Assembly (NCBI RefSeq): GCF_004364435.1
Contig: NZ_SOCT01000004.1
Coordinates: forward strand, 1 to 64,000
Length of the DNA: 64,000 bases
Direction of reading: 5' to 3'
Origin: Pseudomonas sp. LP_7_YM
GTDB taxonomy: Bacteria; Pseudomonadota; Gammaproteobacteria; Pseudomonadales; Pseudomonadaceae
The notes below the pieces were generated by a model. That model saw only the letters and a list, made by a program, of their open reading frames with translations. It was not told the DNA's origin and ran no database searches. Positions 16,638 through 24,787 of this stretch are shown in pieces. The translations under genes were made by a program, and so were the position numbers. Numbering within the stretch: the first letter of the stretch is position 1; each line of letters starts with the position of its first letter.

Positions 16638-16881
16638 TTTGGGGCTGTTTTGGCTCTGGAATGCCTGCTTAATGACAGCTTTGCCCCCAAAGCGGCACCG
16701 ATCCCAGGAATCGGATGATCGTTTTAGAACTCAACATATGGATGGGAAATCTCATGGCTGAATGATCCTCACTGGTGGATCAGCAACACAGTTGCGGCTC
16801 TCATAGTTTTGATACTTCCCCGGCTATTGCGTGGGTTCAGGAATACCCTCGAAGGTGCGGCATTGAGAACCCATGGCTTTC

Positions 16882-17370
16882 TTAATCGGTGTTTCCGCGC
16901 CCAACCCTACCAGCCATCAGCGGATTTGCATTCAGGCAGCCAAATGGCCGGATTGCCGAGTAAAGATCAGCGGCATCCGTCGGCAGCGGCACGCCGAAGA
17001 ACTCAAAATTGGCATTGATGATCGGCACGCAGCGGGACTGGATGAAGTCGGCGCCGATCAAATTCGGATGCAGATCATCGACGGTCATCGCCTGGGTGAA
17101 TCCGTCCCAGATGTTCACGACCGGGACGAACTGTTTGACGTAGCTCAGCACCCAGTCCTTGCACTCGATCGCTTCGGCCAGCGCAGTGCCCGCCAGGGCT
17201 TTGGTACCGAACCGTGGCGTGCCAGTACCAACGATCAGGTACTTGTCCGGGGTGTTCTGACATGCGGTGATCGCTTTCATCACGTTCGTTTTGCTGTCGG
17301 GCAGTGTCATGCCTGGGGTCGTGCTGTCGTTCGTGCGTGAGAGCAGCAGACACAGATCGGCCCGTGACAT
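16882..17370 (-). pseudogene. SGNH-hydrolase fragment, both ends lost
   Basis: An open frame of 163 codons from the internal ATG at 17370. It carries a block-III-like LLLSRTNDSTTPG and a catalytic block V DDLHPNLIGADF, the C-terminal Asp/His half of an SGNH/GDSL esterase. Blocks I and II with the nucleophile Ser are absent, and the frame starts just beside tmRNA-like copy B. The end (CLNANPLMAGRVGRGNTD) looks like the start of a further domain that is missing. Such SGNH modules occur in phage tail proteins, so this may be a prophage or island remnant. It is probably not functional. Confidence 0.6.
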
Positions 17371-17376
17371 TTTAAG

Positions 17377-17463
17377 GGCGGGACGCGGGTTCAAATCTCC
17401 TTGCCCCACCAACAGAGCATTACAAAAAGCACTTGGCGTCCATCGTAAGCTTTTTGTGCTTGG
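17377..17463 (+). repeat. tmRNA 3'-end-like sequence plus terminator, copy B
   Basis: GGACGCGGGTTCAAATC then CTCCTTGCCCCACCA resembles a Pseudomonas tmRNA 3' end more closely than copy A does. The following AGAGCATTACAAAAAGCACTTGGCGT...AAGCTTTTTGTGCTT parallels the downstream part of copy A, including a terminator-like hairpin. Copies A and B are in the same orientation about 825 bp apart and bracket the SGNH fragment. Confidence 0.6.
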
Positions 17464-17640
17464 TCTTCTGCCTCAATCCCAGCCGAACCGAAGCTACAGC
17501 CCTCCACTCCCCGCATAGCCCCGATCTAGACAGCTTGCTGACGAATTAAGTGAAGATTTTGTTAATGAATGTTTATGTCCCCCGAGCTCCCAGGCCGTTA
17601 AAGTGGATCCAATCCAGACGAACCACAGGAGTAATTCAAT

Positions 17641-17790
17641 TTGTTTTCTCATGAAGAGCTAGGGTTTCTGGCGCTGTACGGGATTGTGGCGGTAGGCGTT
17701 ATTGCGTTGATTGTCCATGCAGCGCATGCCCATTTCGAACGCCGTCAGCGCAGAAAGGAAAATCGCAAATCGGCCAACCCACGGTCGTGA
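17641..17790 (+). CDS. Small single-pass membrane protein, 49 residues, TTG start
   Basis: The TTG at 17641 is preceded by AGGAG (17627-17631) at a good 9-base spacing. The protein begins with a short acidic segment (FSHEEL), then a clear hydrophobic helix (LGFLALYGIVAVGVIALIVH), then a basic tail (HFERRQRRKENRKSANPRS). This is a typical N-out/C-in small membrane protein layout. I do not recognise a family. The use of TTG explains why ATG-based searches would miss it. No co-transcribed neighbour is evident. Confidence 0.6.
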   Translation: MFSHEELGFLALYGIVAVGVIALIVHAAHAHFERRQRRKENRKSANPRS

Positions 17791-17956
17791 TGGAAAACTC
17801 GCGTTTTCCACAGGCACCGATCTCCATTCGCGTCGACGGGTGCGCCGTAAGATGACTCATAACAGCGGTGAAGATGCCCTTTCCTACACGGCCTGTTGAG
17901 GCTGCCACCGGGCCAGGATAGATACAGTCGAATCTCCTACAACCTCAAATAAAAAC

Positions 17957-17984
17957 ACAGGGAAAGCGCTGACGTTTTCCCTGT
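17957..17984. terminator. Hairpin, probable transcription terminator
   Basis: ACAGGGAAA and TTTTCCCTGT form a 9-10 bp stem around GCGCTGACG. An A-run lies on the left and there is no long T-run on the right, so it could terminate minus-strand or bidirectional transcription. Confidence 0.5.
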
Positions 17985-18066
17985 TCGAGCCGCGTAGGTA
18001 ATGTGGGCCGCACAGCCCCGAACTGGCCAGGACGCCTACTTAAATGAAGCGTCACTGGAGTGCTCT

Positions 18067-18291
18067 ATGCCTACCCTCAGTTTGTTCGATATGCAGCTCG
18101 ACCTTGAAGAATCCGCCGCGCACCTGGAGTCTCTTTCAAGGGTGTTCACCGGCCATGCCCTTTACCTAAAAGCCAGTCAGAGCAGTACTCACCGAGAGGA
18201 TTCGTCGCTGGTCGAAGGTCGTGTGGGTGGCTTGGCGTTGTCCATCAAAGACCTCAAATCCGCCGCATTGAAGATTGCAAAGATCATCTGA
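18067..18291 (+). CDS. Small hypothetical protein (74 residues)
   Basis: The start ATG at 18067 is preceded by GGAG about 10 bases upstream. The reading frame extends further upstream, but without a better start. The protein begins MPTLSLFDMQLDLEESAAHL and is mostly predicted helical (LESLSRVFTGHALYLKASQS; LALSIKDLKSAALKIAKII), with no signal peptide or membrane segment. I recognise no family. A cytoplasmic protein is inferred. Confidence 0.55.
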   Translation: MPTLSLFDMQLDLEESAAHLESLSRVFTGHALYLKASQSSTHREDSSLVEGRVGGLALSIKDLKSAALKIAKII

Positions 18292-18359
18292 GCAAGTTCC
18301 GAATCCAGATCCCGACGGCAACGCTTAGCCTGCGGCTGGCCAGATACAGCGCCTTGATT

Positions 18360-18563
18360 TTAGGCGCCACCATTACCCCGATTCGTTTGAGCATCCTGAT
18401 CAGATCCCGGATTACCCACAGGCGGGTTCCAGTCCTCTAACTTCTCGCCAGTGCCCTGCTTGGGTTCGGAGGGTGACCGCTCGAGCCCCGAGTCATGTCC
18501 CTCGCCAGTGTCAGGCTTGATGCCATCGGGTCTTGCCTGCGGTTCATTGATATCGTTCGTCAT
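18360..18563 (-). CDS. Small acidic, disordered hypothetical protein (67 residues)
   Basis: The ATG at 18563 has GGGAG at good spacing; an upstream in-frame start at 18593 lacks one. The sequence (MTNDINEPQARPDGIKPDTG onward) is rich in Gly, Pro, Asp, Glu, Asn and Gln with almost no hydrophobic residues, so it is predicted to be disordered and soluble. I recognise no family. Similar hydrophilic small proteins in pseudomonads are often stress-induced, but nothing here proves that. Confidence 0.5.
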   Translation of the reverse strand: MTNDINEPQARPDGIKPDTGEGHDSGLERSPSEPKQGTGEKLEDWNPPVGNPGSDQDAQTNRGNGGA

Positions 18564-18776
18564 GATGACTCTCCCGTTGTGAGCGCAGGACACCTGCGCT
18601 TAACAATGGGAAAGCCGGGAGGCAGAACGAGTGCCTGGATCTCGACGGGCGGGCAGAAAAACAAGCCGGCTTCAGAACTTTACCGCTGAGGATATTCACC
18701 TGAGCCACAGGAAAGGCCGAAAGCACCGGTAGAAGAACACTCTCAGCACAATCAGCCATTTATAGATGGGCCGCTA

Positions 18777-20114
18777 TCAGCGAGAAATCATGCTCGCCGC
18801 TTGTTCGGTGGCTTGCGTTGTACGCGTTGCCAGCTTACGCACTTCATCAGCCACCACGGCGAACCCGCGTCCCGCTTCGCCCGCGCGCGCGGCTTCAATA
18901 GCCGCGTTCAGTGCCAACAGGTTTGTCTGGCTGGCGATGCTCTGAATCGTCCCGACAATTTGCGACAGTTGAGCGATGTTGGCTTCCAGCGTGCGCTGAT
19001 GTTCGCCCTGAACCTCGCGCAACGCCCGCTGCTCGTGTTGCAAATGGATGTCCACCAGTGCGCCGACCACGCGAAGCGGTGCGCCATGAGGATCTCGCCG
19101 GGTCTGGCCGCGGGCCCGGAACCAGCGGTACTCGCCGCTTTTCATTCTCAGGCGGTATTCGAGGTCGAAGGGCGTTTTACCCGTACGGTCATTCAGGTGA
19201 TTGCCAAACGCCGTAAGACTGCGGCCCTTGTCATCCGGATGCAGTCTGGATGCCCAGCTGTCCAGGACATCGGGAAACTCTTCCACCGTTTCAAACCCGA
19301 GCAGCCTGCGAAATTGCGGTGACCACCAGAACGGATTTTTCGGGTTCACCGTATCGCCTGCGATCACTTCCATGTCCCACAGGCCGTCCGAAAGCATCTC
19401 GCGAGAGAGCTCGAACCGGGTAATGATGATGTCATGCTCGCGGTCGCGTTCCAGCTCATCGTGAATATCCCGCAAGGAGCCGGCCACCCGTACAGGCCTG
19501 CCTTGTTCATCACGCAACGTTTCGCCTTGCGCATGGAACCACCGGTAGGAACCGTCTTTCATGGCTATGCGGTTCTTGACCTTGTAGGGGGTTTGGCCCG
19601 ACTTGTCATTGAGGTGCCGGGCAAAAGCATCCAGCGTGGCTTGTTTGTCCTGCGGATGGAGGCGGTCGGCCCAGCTCGCCAAAACATTGGGGAAATCACG
19701 CTCGTCGTTGAAACCTAAAAGACGCCTGAACTGCTGCGACCACCAGAAACGATTCTTCGGGTTTACAGGGTCGCCGGCGACCACCTCCATGTCCCAAAGC
19801 CCTTCACTGGAGGCCCTGTTCACAAGGTCGAAGCGCACCTCATAAGCGGAGGCTGAAGTGGCGGACTCTCGCAGCAGCTCACGGGCCGATTCAAGCTCCC
19901 GCTCCAGTTCGCTGAAGCGAGACTGAGCGTCCTGATTTGAAGTTTCCAGGCTCTGCCACGCAGCCGTAATGGCTTTGGCCTCTGCACAACCCGCAACATC
20001 AGGCTGATGGCCGTGGGTGATCGCGGCTATCAGTTGCTGCAGGGCCTGCCGATCGCGGCGGGGTGATAAAAAAGTCAACACGATGAAATACTCTATAGAA
20101 ATAATGGGCCTCAT
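18777..20114 (-). CDS. Cytoplasmic PAS-PAS methyl-accepting chemotaxis protein
   Basis: 445 residues from ATG 20114; the longer open frame upstream has low-quality sequence. After a short hydrophobic N-terminus ([10 protein letters not shown]) and a coiled coil, two PAS_3 domains follow that are near-copies of each other: each has [28 protein letters not shown] and YRWF. A short receptor signalling domain comes next, with the highly conserved hairpin [20 protein letters not shown] and [14 protein letters not shown]. It ends about 20 residues after the hairpin, without the long return helix, as in other short PAS-type cytosolic receptors of pseudomonads. It probably senses a redox or small-molecule signal through PAS and couples to CheA/CheW. 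Confidence 0.88.
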   Translation of the reverse strand: MRPIISIEYFIVLTFLSPRRDRQALQQLIAAITHGHQPDVAGCAEAKAITAAWQSLETSNQDAQSRFSELERELESARELLRESATSASAYEVRFDLVNRASSEGLWDMEVVAGDPVNPKNRFWWSQQFRRLLGFNDERDFPNVLASWADRLHPQDKQATLDAFARHLNDKSGQTPYKVKNRIAMKDGSYRWFHAQGETLRDEQGRPVRVAGSLRDIHDELERDREHDIIITRFELSREMLSDGLWDMEVIAGDTVNPKNPFWWSPQFRRLLGFETVEEFPDVLDSWASRLHPDDKGRSLTAFGNHLNDRTGKTPFDLEYRLRMKSGEYRWFRARGQTRRDPHGAPLRVVGALVDIHLQHEQRALREVQGEHQRTLEANIAQLSQIVGTIQSIASQTNLLALNAAIEAARAGEAGRGFAVVADEVRKLATRTTQATEQAASMISR

Positions 20115-20909
20115 CCGTGGCGCCTTGCTATCTGTATCGTCAAGCCGGAGAAAAACTGTACAGATTTTCTCCGTTGTACAACCACGAAATAACGTTTGAT
20201 GCCGGAGCAGGAGGCGCTGCGTTGATTCTGATTGGGAGTAGCGCAAAGGTCGGAGCGCTGCGAAAAGCGCACCCGTGGCAAGACGTAAACCAGATCGGAG
20301 TCGAGAAGCGCAGAAGCCATCGCTGCAGTCCGGATGGATGAAACTGGCACCCCATGGTCCGCACTCACACCAGCTCCTACGGCCCCCGTAAAACCAATGG
20401 AAAACGCTTGCCCGTAGCCGCAAGATGGCAAGATGGCAACACATCCTCCTGTTTCAGGCTTGAGGGAGCCGCTATGCCTGCGTGGAATCCTTGTGGAAAC
20501 CGTATAGGCCGCACGGTATAAATGTGAAAAATCTATTTCCGTGCCATTGAGATTAGTACAGTTCGAAGGTCTGCTGGCCTGGATCGCAAGCTGGTATTTG
20601 AATCCCTTCAGTGAAAAAAATTTAACTGTGTTTATCGGGTGCTATCGCAGGCGTCCCTGGTCCTATGTTCATTATGTTGGGAGCCGAGAACTTGCGGGTC
20701 TGGCGCGCTTGGGCGTCATTTATGTTGTATCGCTTACAACCTTGTTCAACATTGAACACGCCGGGTTGAAGGGTGGGTGCTCCAAATGGGCGCCAGTCTG
20801 CAGGCTGTTCATTTGGTCGAGGCAAACCAGCGGCTTTTATTAACACTATTGTCGAAACAGGACACGCCTGAAACCTCTGGTCTGGCGTAACTGGTCGGCT
20901 CGAATCAAA
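20115..20909. other. Gene-poor region upstream of the PAS chemoreceptor
   Basis: About 800 bp with no supported gene. Open frames on both strands show no ribosome-binding site or recognisable domain. It should contain the promoter of the leftward chemoreceptor gene. Confidence 0.5.
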
Positions 20910-21004
20910 CAATTTGTGAAACCAGCGAGGAGCTGGTCATATCTGCCCTGAATGCCCAAAATCTTCAGGACGTTGCGGAGGAAGGTCTGGTCCGGGGCTT
21001 CCTC
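20910..21004 (-). pseudogene. Possible remnant of an azoreductase/NAD(P)H-quinone-reductase C-terminus
   Basis: A minus-strand frame reads EEAPDQTFLRNVLKILGIQ. This resembles the D-x-(Y/F)LR-x-(V/I)L-G(F/I)-GI helix near the C-terminus of FMN-dependent azoreductases. No other parts of such a gene are present around it. The similarity is short, so this is a weak call. Confidence 0.25.
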
Positions 21005-21015
21005 TTAAATCGATG

Positions 21016-21288
21016 TCAGCGTTGATCGGTCTCGGGAGCCGAGGGGCTGACGATCAACGAGAGGGTCCTCCACGGAAACAGATAATCCGCACCGAATAAC
21101 TCGCAGCGCTTGGCGTGTGGGAAAGGCAGGAGTGCTTTCTCTGGGGCCTGCCCGGACATGCAACGCGTACACACCATGTGGCTGCCGACTATCGACCAGT
21201 TGGAACTCCAGCGGGCTAACCTGATTGACGGAGTTAAGATGTCCATCCGAATGTGCCTGATTTTTATGCGCTCGACGTTAGCGCTCAC
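21016..21288 (-). CDS. Small hypothetical protein with a possible zinc site
   Basis: 90 codons from a GTG at 21288; an ATG at 21246 would give 76. The protein contains CTRCMSGQ followed by PFPHAKRC, a Cys-x2-Cys...His-x3-Cys arrangement that could bind zinc. Before this lies an aromatic segment (LARWSSNWSIVGSH). No ribosome-binding site is convincing. Similar small CxxC proteins occur as conserved hypotheticals in pseudomonads, to my recollection. The function is unknown. Confidence 0.45.
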   Translation of the reverse strand: MSANVERIKIRHIRMDILTPSIRLARWSSNWSIVGSHMVCTRCMSGQAPEKALLPFPHAKRCELFGADYLFPWRTLSLIVSPSAPETDQR

Positions 21289-21611
21289 AAATATGGAGCC
21301 TTCGTCGAAATTATTCGTTCAGTCATACCGATGAGGTCACCCATCACGAATTTCCTGTTCATCCAAAGCCTATCAAACCCTGCACATCGCTCATCGCTTG
21401 CCTGAACAAACGGCAGTTAAACCCGCGCAAATTTCAAACCGTCGACCTGGAATAACTTGACACGCGCGCGCCCGTCGCAAGCATGACAATTTCCCTTCGT
21501 AAGCATTTAGCGCAAAGCGTAAAAAGTGCCTATCTTTGTTTAAGTTCCAGCTCATCTGGCAGATGACATTGGTAATCGGATCGTGCGATACGGTCCTCCT
21601 CTGGAGTTTTT
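21289..21611. other. Upstream region of the transmembrane chemoreceptor gene
   Basis: About 320 bp with no gene. It presumably contains the chemoreceptor promoter. GTAAGCATTTAGCGCAAAGCGTAAAAAG near 21498-21525 is AT-richer and could be promoter DNA, but no clear consensus was identified. Confidence 0.4.
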
Positions 21612-23237
21612 ATGAACCTGCGATCTCTGCGTATAGCTCCGAGGGCGGCCATCGCTTTCGCTGTCATTACCCTTTTTCTGCTTCTGCTGAGTGCTTTTGC
21701 GTTCGAGCAGATCCGCGACCTCAGATTGACCGAGCAGGAACTTGAGAGCGACTGGTTGCCCAGCATCCAAAAGACAGACGACATTCAGATCGCCCTGCTG
21801 CATACCCGTCTGGAAGGCATACGTCTGCTCGCGTCCACTGACCCGGATTCAGTTGCAAATGCGGCGAAGGCCATCGAGCAAAATCGCGATCAGCTCAATA
21901 GCCTCACCGACTACTATCGAGAGCACCTGATTACCGGGGAACAGGAAAGAAACAGCTTCGATGAAGCTTCCGCCCTGATGAAAAAATATCTGGAAGGGCT
22001 GGATCATCTGGTGCTGCTGGCCAAGACGGACAGAGATGCGGCTGTTGCATACGCAAATGGCGAGCAGTCTGAACGCGCACGGGATTACCAGGTCAAGTTG
22101 ACCGCGCTGCGTAATCTCAATGCCGACGGTGTGACGGCCTCAGGCAAGCACTCTGCAGAGGTCTATAACCACAGCCTGACTGCGATGCTTATCATTGTCG
22201 TCCTGTCACTGGCAGTGACCGTGCTGCTCGCCTGGCGACTGACCAGAAGCCTGTCTGCTCCAATCGGCGATTGCCTTGGGCTGGCCGAGGCTATCGCCAG
22301 AGGCGAGCTGGACCGCTCTATCGATATACAGGGCAAGGACGAAGCAGCCGGTCTGATGCAGGCGCTCAAGCAAATGCAGGAAAACCTGCGGCAGACGATT
22401 CAGGGCATCGTCAATTCGTCCTCGCAACTCACCTCTTCAGCGACACAGATGCACTCGGTCACCGAGAAGGCAGGCGTCACCCAGGACCGGCAGAACGGCC
22501 AGATCGACCAGGCCGCCACCGCCGTCACGCAAATGAGCGCAGCTGTCGAAGAGGTTGCGCGCAACGCCACCTCGACCTCCGAATCGGCGCGCCAGTCGAG
22601 TGAGGCGGCGAAGGCCGGGAACGGCAAGGTCACCTTGACCCTCACTGCCATGAAGCAGCTCACCGCACAGGTGCAAAGTACCTCCGAGCAGGTGCAAAAC
22701 GTGGCCAATCAGGCGCAGGACATCGCCGAGGTGGTCAGCGTGATCAGGGCCATTGCCGAGCAAACCAACCTTCTCGCGCTCAACGCCGCCATCGAGGCTG
22801 CACGGGCTGGCGAGCAAGGCAGGGGGTTTGCGGTGGTGGCGGATGAAGTCCGCGCCCTGGCCCACCGCACGCAAGAATCGACGAAAAAAATAGAACAGAT
22901 GATCGCCGCCATTCAATCCGGTACTCAAGGCGCAGTCGACTCGATGCAACTGAGTAGCGTGCAGGCCCATGACACTTACGAGATCGCTCAAGAGGCGGGG
23001 CAGGCACTTGAAGAGATCATGAATGCGGTACGCCTGATCGAAGAGCGCAACCTGCAGATTGCCACGGCATCTGAGGAGCAGGCTTATGTCGCAAGGGAAG
23101 TCGACCGCAATCTGGTGAGCATCCGCGACCTGTCGGGCGAGACCGAACAAGGCACACGCCAGATATTGCATGCCAGCCAGCAAATGTCCGGCCTGGCAGT
23201 CAACCTTGAAGGCATGGTGAAAAAATTCAGACTGTGA
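21612..23237 (+). CDS. Transmembrane methyl-accepting chemotaxis protein (4-helix-bundle sensor)
   Basis: A 541-residue chemoreceptor. The first membrane helix is at about 12-30 ([19 protein letters not shown]). A periplasmic helical sensor of about 160 residues follows ([20 protein letters not shown]), consistent with the 4HB_MCP type. The second membrane helix is about 188-208 ([20 protein letters not shown]). Next come a HAMP domain ([20 protein letters not shown]) and the cytoplasmic signalling domain with hairpin [24 protein letters not shown] lies about 8 bases before the ATG. It is followed by a Rho-independent terminator. The ligand is unknown. It transmits to the CheA/CheW array at the inner membrane. 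Confidence 0.92.
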   Translation: MNLRSLRIAPRAAIAFAVITLFLLLLSAFAFEQIRDLRLTEQELESDWLPSIQKTDDIQIALLHTRLEGIRLLASTDPDSVANAAKAIEQNRDQLNSLTDYYREHLITGEQERNSFDEASALMKKYLEGLDHLVLLAKTDRDAAVAYANGEQSERARDYQVKLTALRNLNADGVTASGKHSAEVYNHSLTAMLIIVVLSLAVTVLLAWRLTRSLSAPIGDCLGLAEAIARGELDRSIDIQGKDEAAGLMQALKQMQENLRQTIQGIVNSSSQLTSSATQMHSVTEKAGVTQDRQNGQIDQAATAVTQMSAAVEEVARNATSTSESARQSSEAAKAGNGKVTLTLTAMKQLTAQVQSTSEQVQNVANQAQDIAEVVSVIRAIAEQTNLLALNAAIEAARAGEQGRGFAVVADEVRALAHRTQESTKKIEQMIAAIQSGTQGAVDSMQLSSVQAHDTYEIAQEAGQALEEIMNAVRLIEERNLQIATASEEQAYVAREVDRNLVSIRDLSGETEQGTRQILHASQQMSGLAVNLEGMVKKFRL

Positions 23238-23360
23238 CATTGGTCGGCGGCTGACGGATGTTGAGTTGGCGATGGTCCTGATCGGCATCGTTCGCAGACC
23301 ATACTGGCGCTGGGTAGTCAGTTTAGTTGCCGCGGCCCCAGGTTCAGCCCACCACTATTT

Positions 23361-23386
23361 AAAGACGTCCACGGACGTCTTTTTTT
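23361..23386 (+). terminator. Rho-independent terminator
   Basis: AAAGACGTCC-A-CGGACGTCTTT forms a stem followed by a T-run. It lies 124 bp after the chemoreceptor stop codon and ends that transcript. Confidence 0.8.
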
Positions 23387-23634
23387 ATGTTCTGTTTTTT
23401 GCTCAGAAGCGGCAGAGTGAAGTGTTTATGTTCAGCACGTGCCCGCCGAAAGTCAGCTGCTACCTGCGGTGGATCAAGCCGGGGATCACAAAGGCGTGCC
23501 AAAGTGGCAAGCTGTCACTGAATGCGAAGTCGTCCACGCCGGGCAGACTTCCTCTCTCCCTGCCCCGCTCGATCCGGGCTGCGCTGCCTTGAGTCAGTGG
23601 CGGTGTTCATCACACAAAGAAGGAGATGATGACG

Positions 23635-24645
23635 ATGAAAGCGGCTGTTGTCGGTAAAGATCACAGAGTAGAGGTCGTTGAGAAAACCTTGCGACCGTTG
23701 AAGCACGGTGAAGCCTTGCTCCAGATGCAATGCTGCGGCGTTTGCCACACCGACCTGCATGTGAAGAACGGCGATTTCGGTGACAAGACCGGGGTGGTCC
23801 TGGGTCATGAAGGCATTGGCGTCGTCAAGGAGGTCGGACCGGGCGTCACCTCCCTCAAGCCAGGTGATCGCGCCAGCGTGGCCTGGTTCTATGAAGGCTG
23901 TGGGCACTGTGAGTACTGCAACAGCGGCAATGAAACGCTCTGCCGCACGGTGAAGAACGCCGGTTATACCGTGGACGGCGGCATGGCCGAAGAATGCATC
24001 GTCGTTGCCGATTACTCGGTGAAGGTGCCGGACGGGCTGGATTCGGCGGCTGCCAGCAGCGTGACGTGCGCTGGCGTGACGACGTACAAGGCCGTAAAAA
24101 TTTCCAACATCCGTGCCGGTCAGTGGATCGCCATCTATGGCTTGGGTGGCCTGGGCAATCTTGCGCTGCAATATGCGAAGAACGTGTTCAACGCCAAGGT
24201 GATCGCTGTTGACGTCAACGATCAGCAACTGGCCTTCGCTGCCGAGATGGGCGCTGATCTGACCATCAACTCCTTGCATGAAGACGCTGCCAGGTTGATT
24301 CAGGAGAAAACCGGCGGTGCGCACGCCGTGGTCGTCACCGCAGTGGCCAAAGCCGCTTTCGACTCTGCCGTGGACGCCCTGCGCGCGGGCGGCAGACTGG
24401 TTGCGGTGGGCCTGCCTTCGGAGTCCATGAACCTCAATATTCCGCGACTGGTTCTCGATGGCATCGAAGTGGTTGGCTCGCTGGTCGGCACTCGTCAGGA
24501 TCTTGTCGAGGCATTTCAGTTTGCCGCCGAGGGGAAGGTGGTGCCCAAGGTGACGCCGCGCAAGATTCACGAGATCAACGACATTTTCGAAGAAATGCAG
24601 CACGGCAAAATCAAAGGCCGGATGGTAGTCGAGTTTGCCAGCTGA
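23635..24645 (+). CDS. adhP: Zinc-dependent alcohol dehydrogenase, AdhP type
   Basis: 336 residues from ATG 23635. Two earlier in-frame ATGs sit too close to the AGGAG (23621-23625); this one has 9-base spacing. It is a medium-chain dehydrogenase: catalytic zinc ligands in [10 protein letters not shown] and GHEGIG, four-Cys structural zinc loop [15 protein letters not shown], and NAD-binding [13 protein letters not shown]. The sequence is close to bacterial AdhP enzymes that interconvert ethanol or other primary alcohols and aldehydes with NAD+. It stands alone between the chemoreceptor and the autotransporter. Confidence 0.92.
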   Translation: MKAAVVGKDHRVEVVEKTLRPLKHGEALLQMQCCGVCHTDLHVKNGDFGDKTGVVLGHEGIGVVKEVGPGVTSLKPGDRASVAWFYEGCGHCEYCNSGNETLCRTVKNAGYTVDGGMAEECIVVADYSVKVPDGLDSAAASSVTCAGVTTYKAVKISNIRAGQWIAIYGLGGLGNLALQYAKNVFNAKVIAVDVNDQQLAFAAEMGADLTINSLHEDAARLIQEKTGGAHAVVVTAVAKAAFDSAVDALRAGGRLVAVGLPSESMNLNIPRLVLDGIEVVGSLVGTRQDLVEAFQFAAEGKVVPKVTPRKIHEINDIFEEMQHGKIKGRMVVEFAS

Positions 24646-24787
24646 CTGAAAATAGCCTCTGAACGAAGCTCGGCCAGGCAGGGATTCCCCCGCGCCTGGT
24701 CGAGTCGTCGGCAGGGTCAGGCGCTGGAATGTCCGGCGCTTGCGTCAATAAACGCCGGATATTCGCGCGGCGACGCCTCATGACACC

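Noticed and set aside
20541..20843. A 100-codon plus-strand frame upstream of the chemoreceptor region
   Set aside because: No ribosome-binding site and no recognisable motif; the opposite-strand frame is just as long, so neither is supported.
23340..23358. GGTTCAGCCCACCA-like sequence that might be a third tmRNA/tRNA-end scar
   Set aside because: Only the short TTC...CCACCA pattern matches; there is no stem partner, and the following hairpin belongs to the chemoreceptor terminator.
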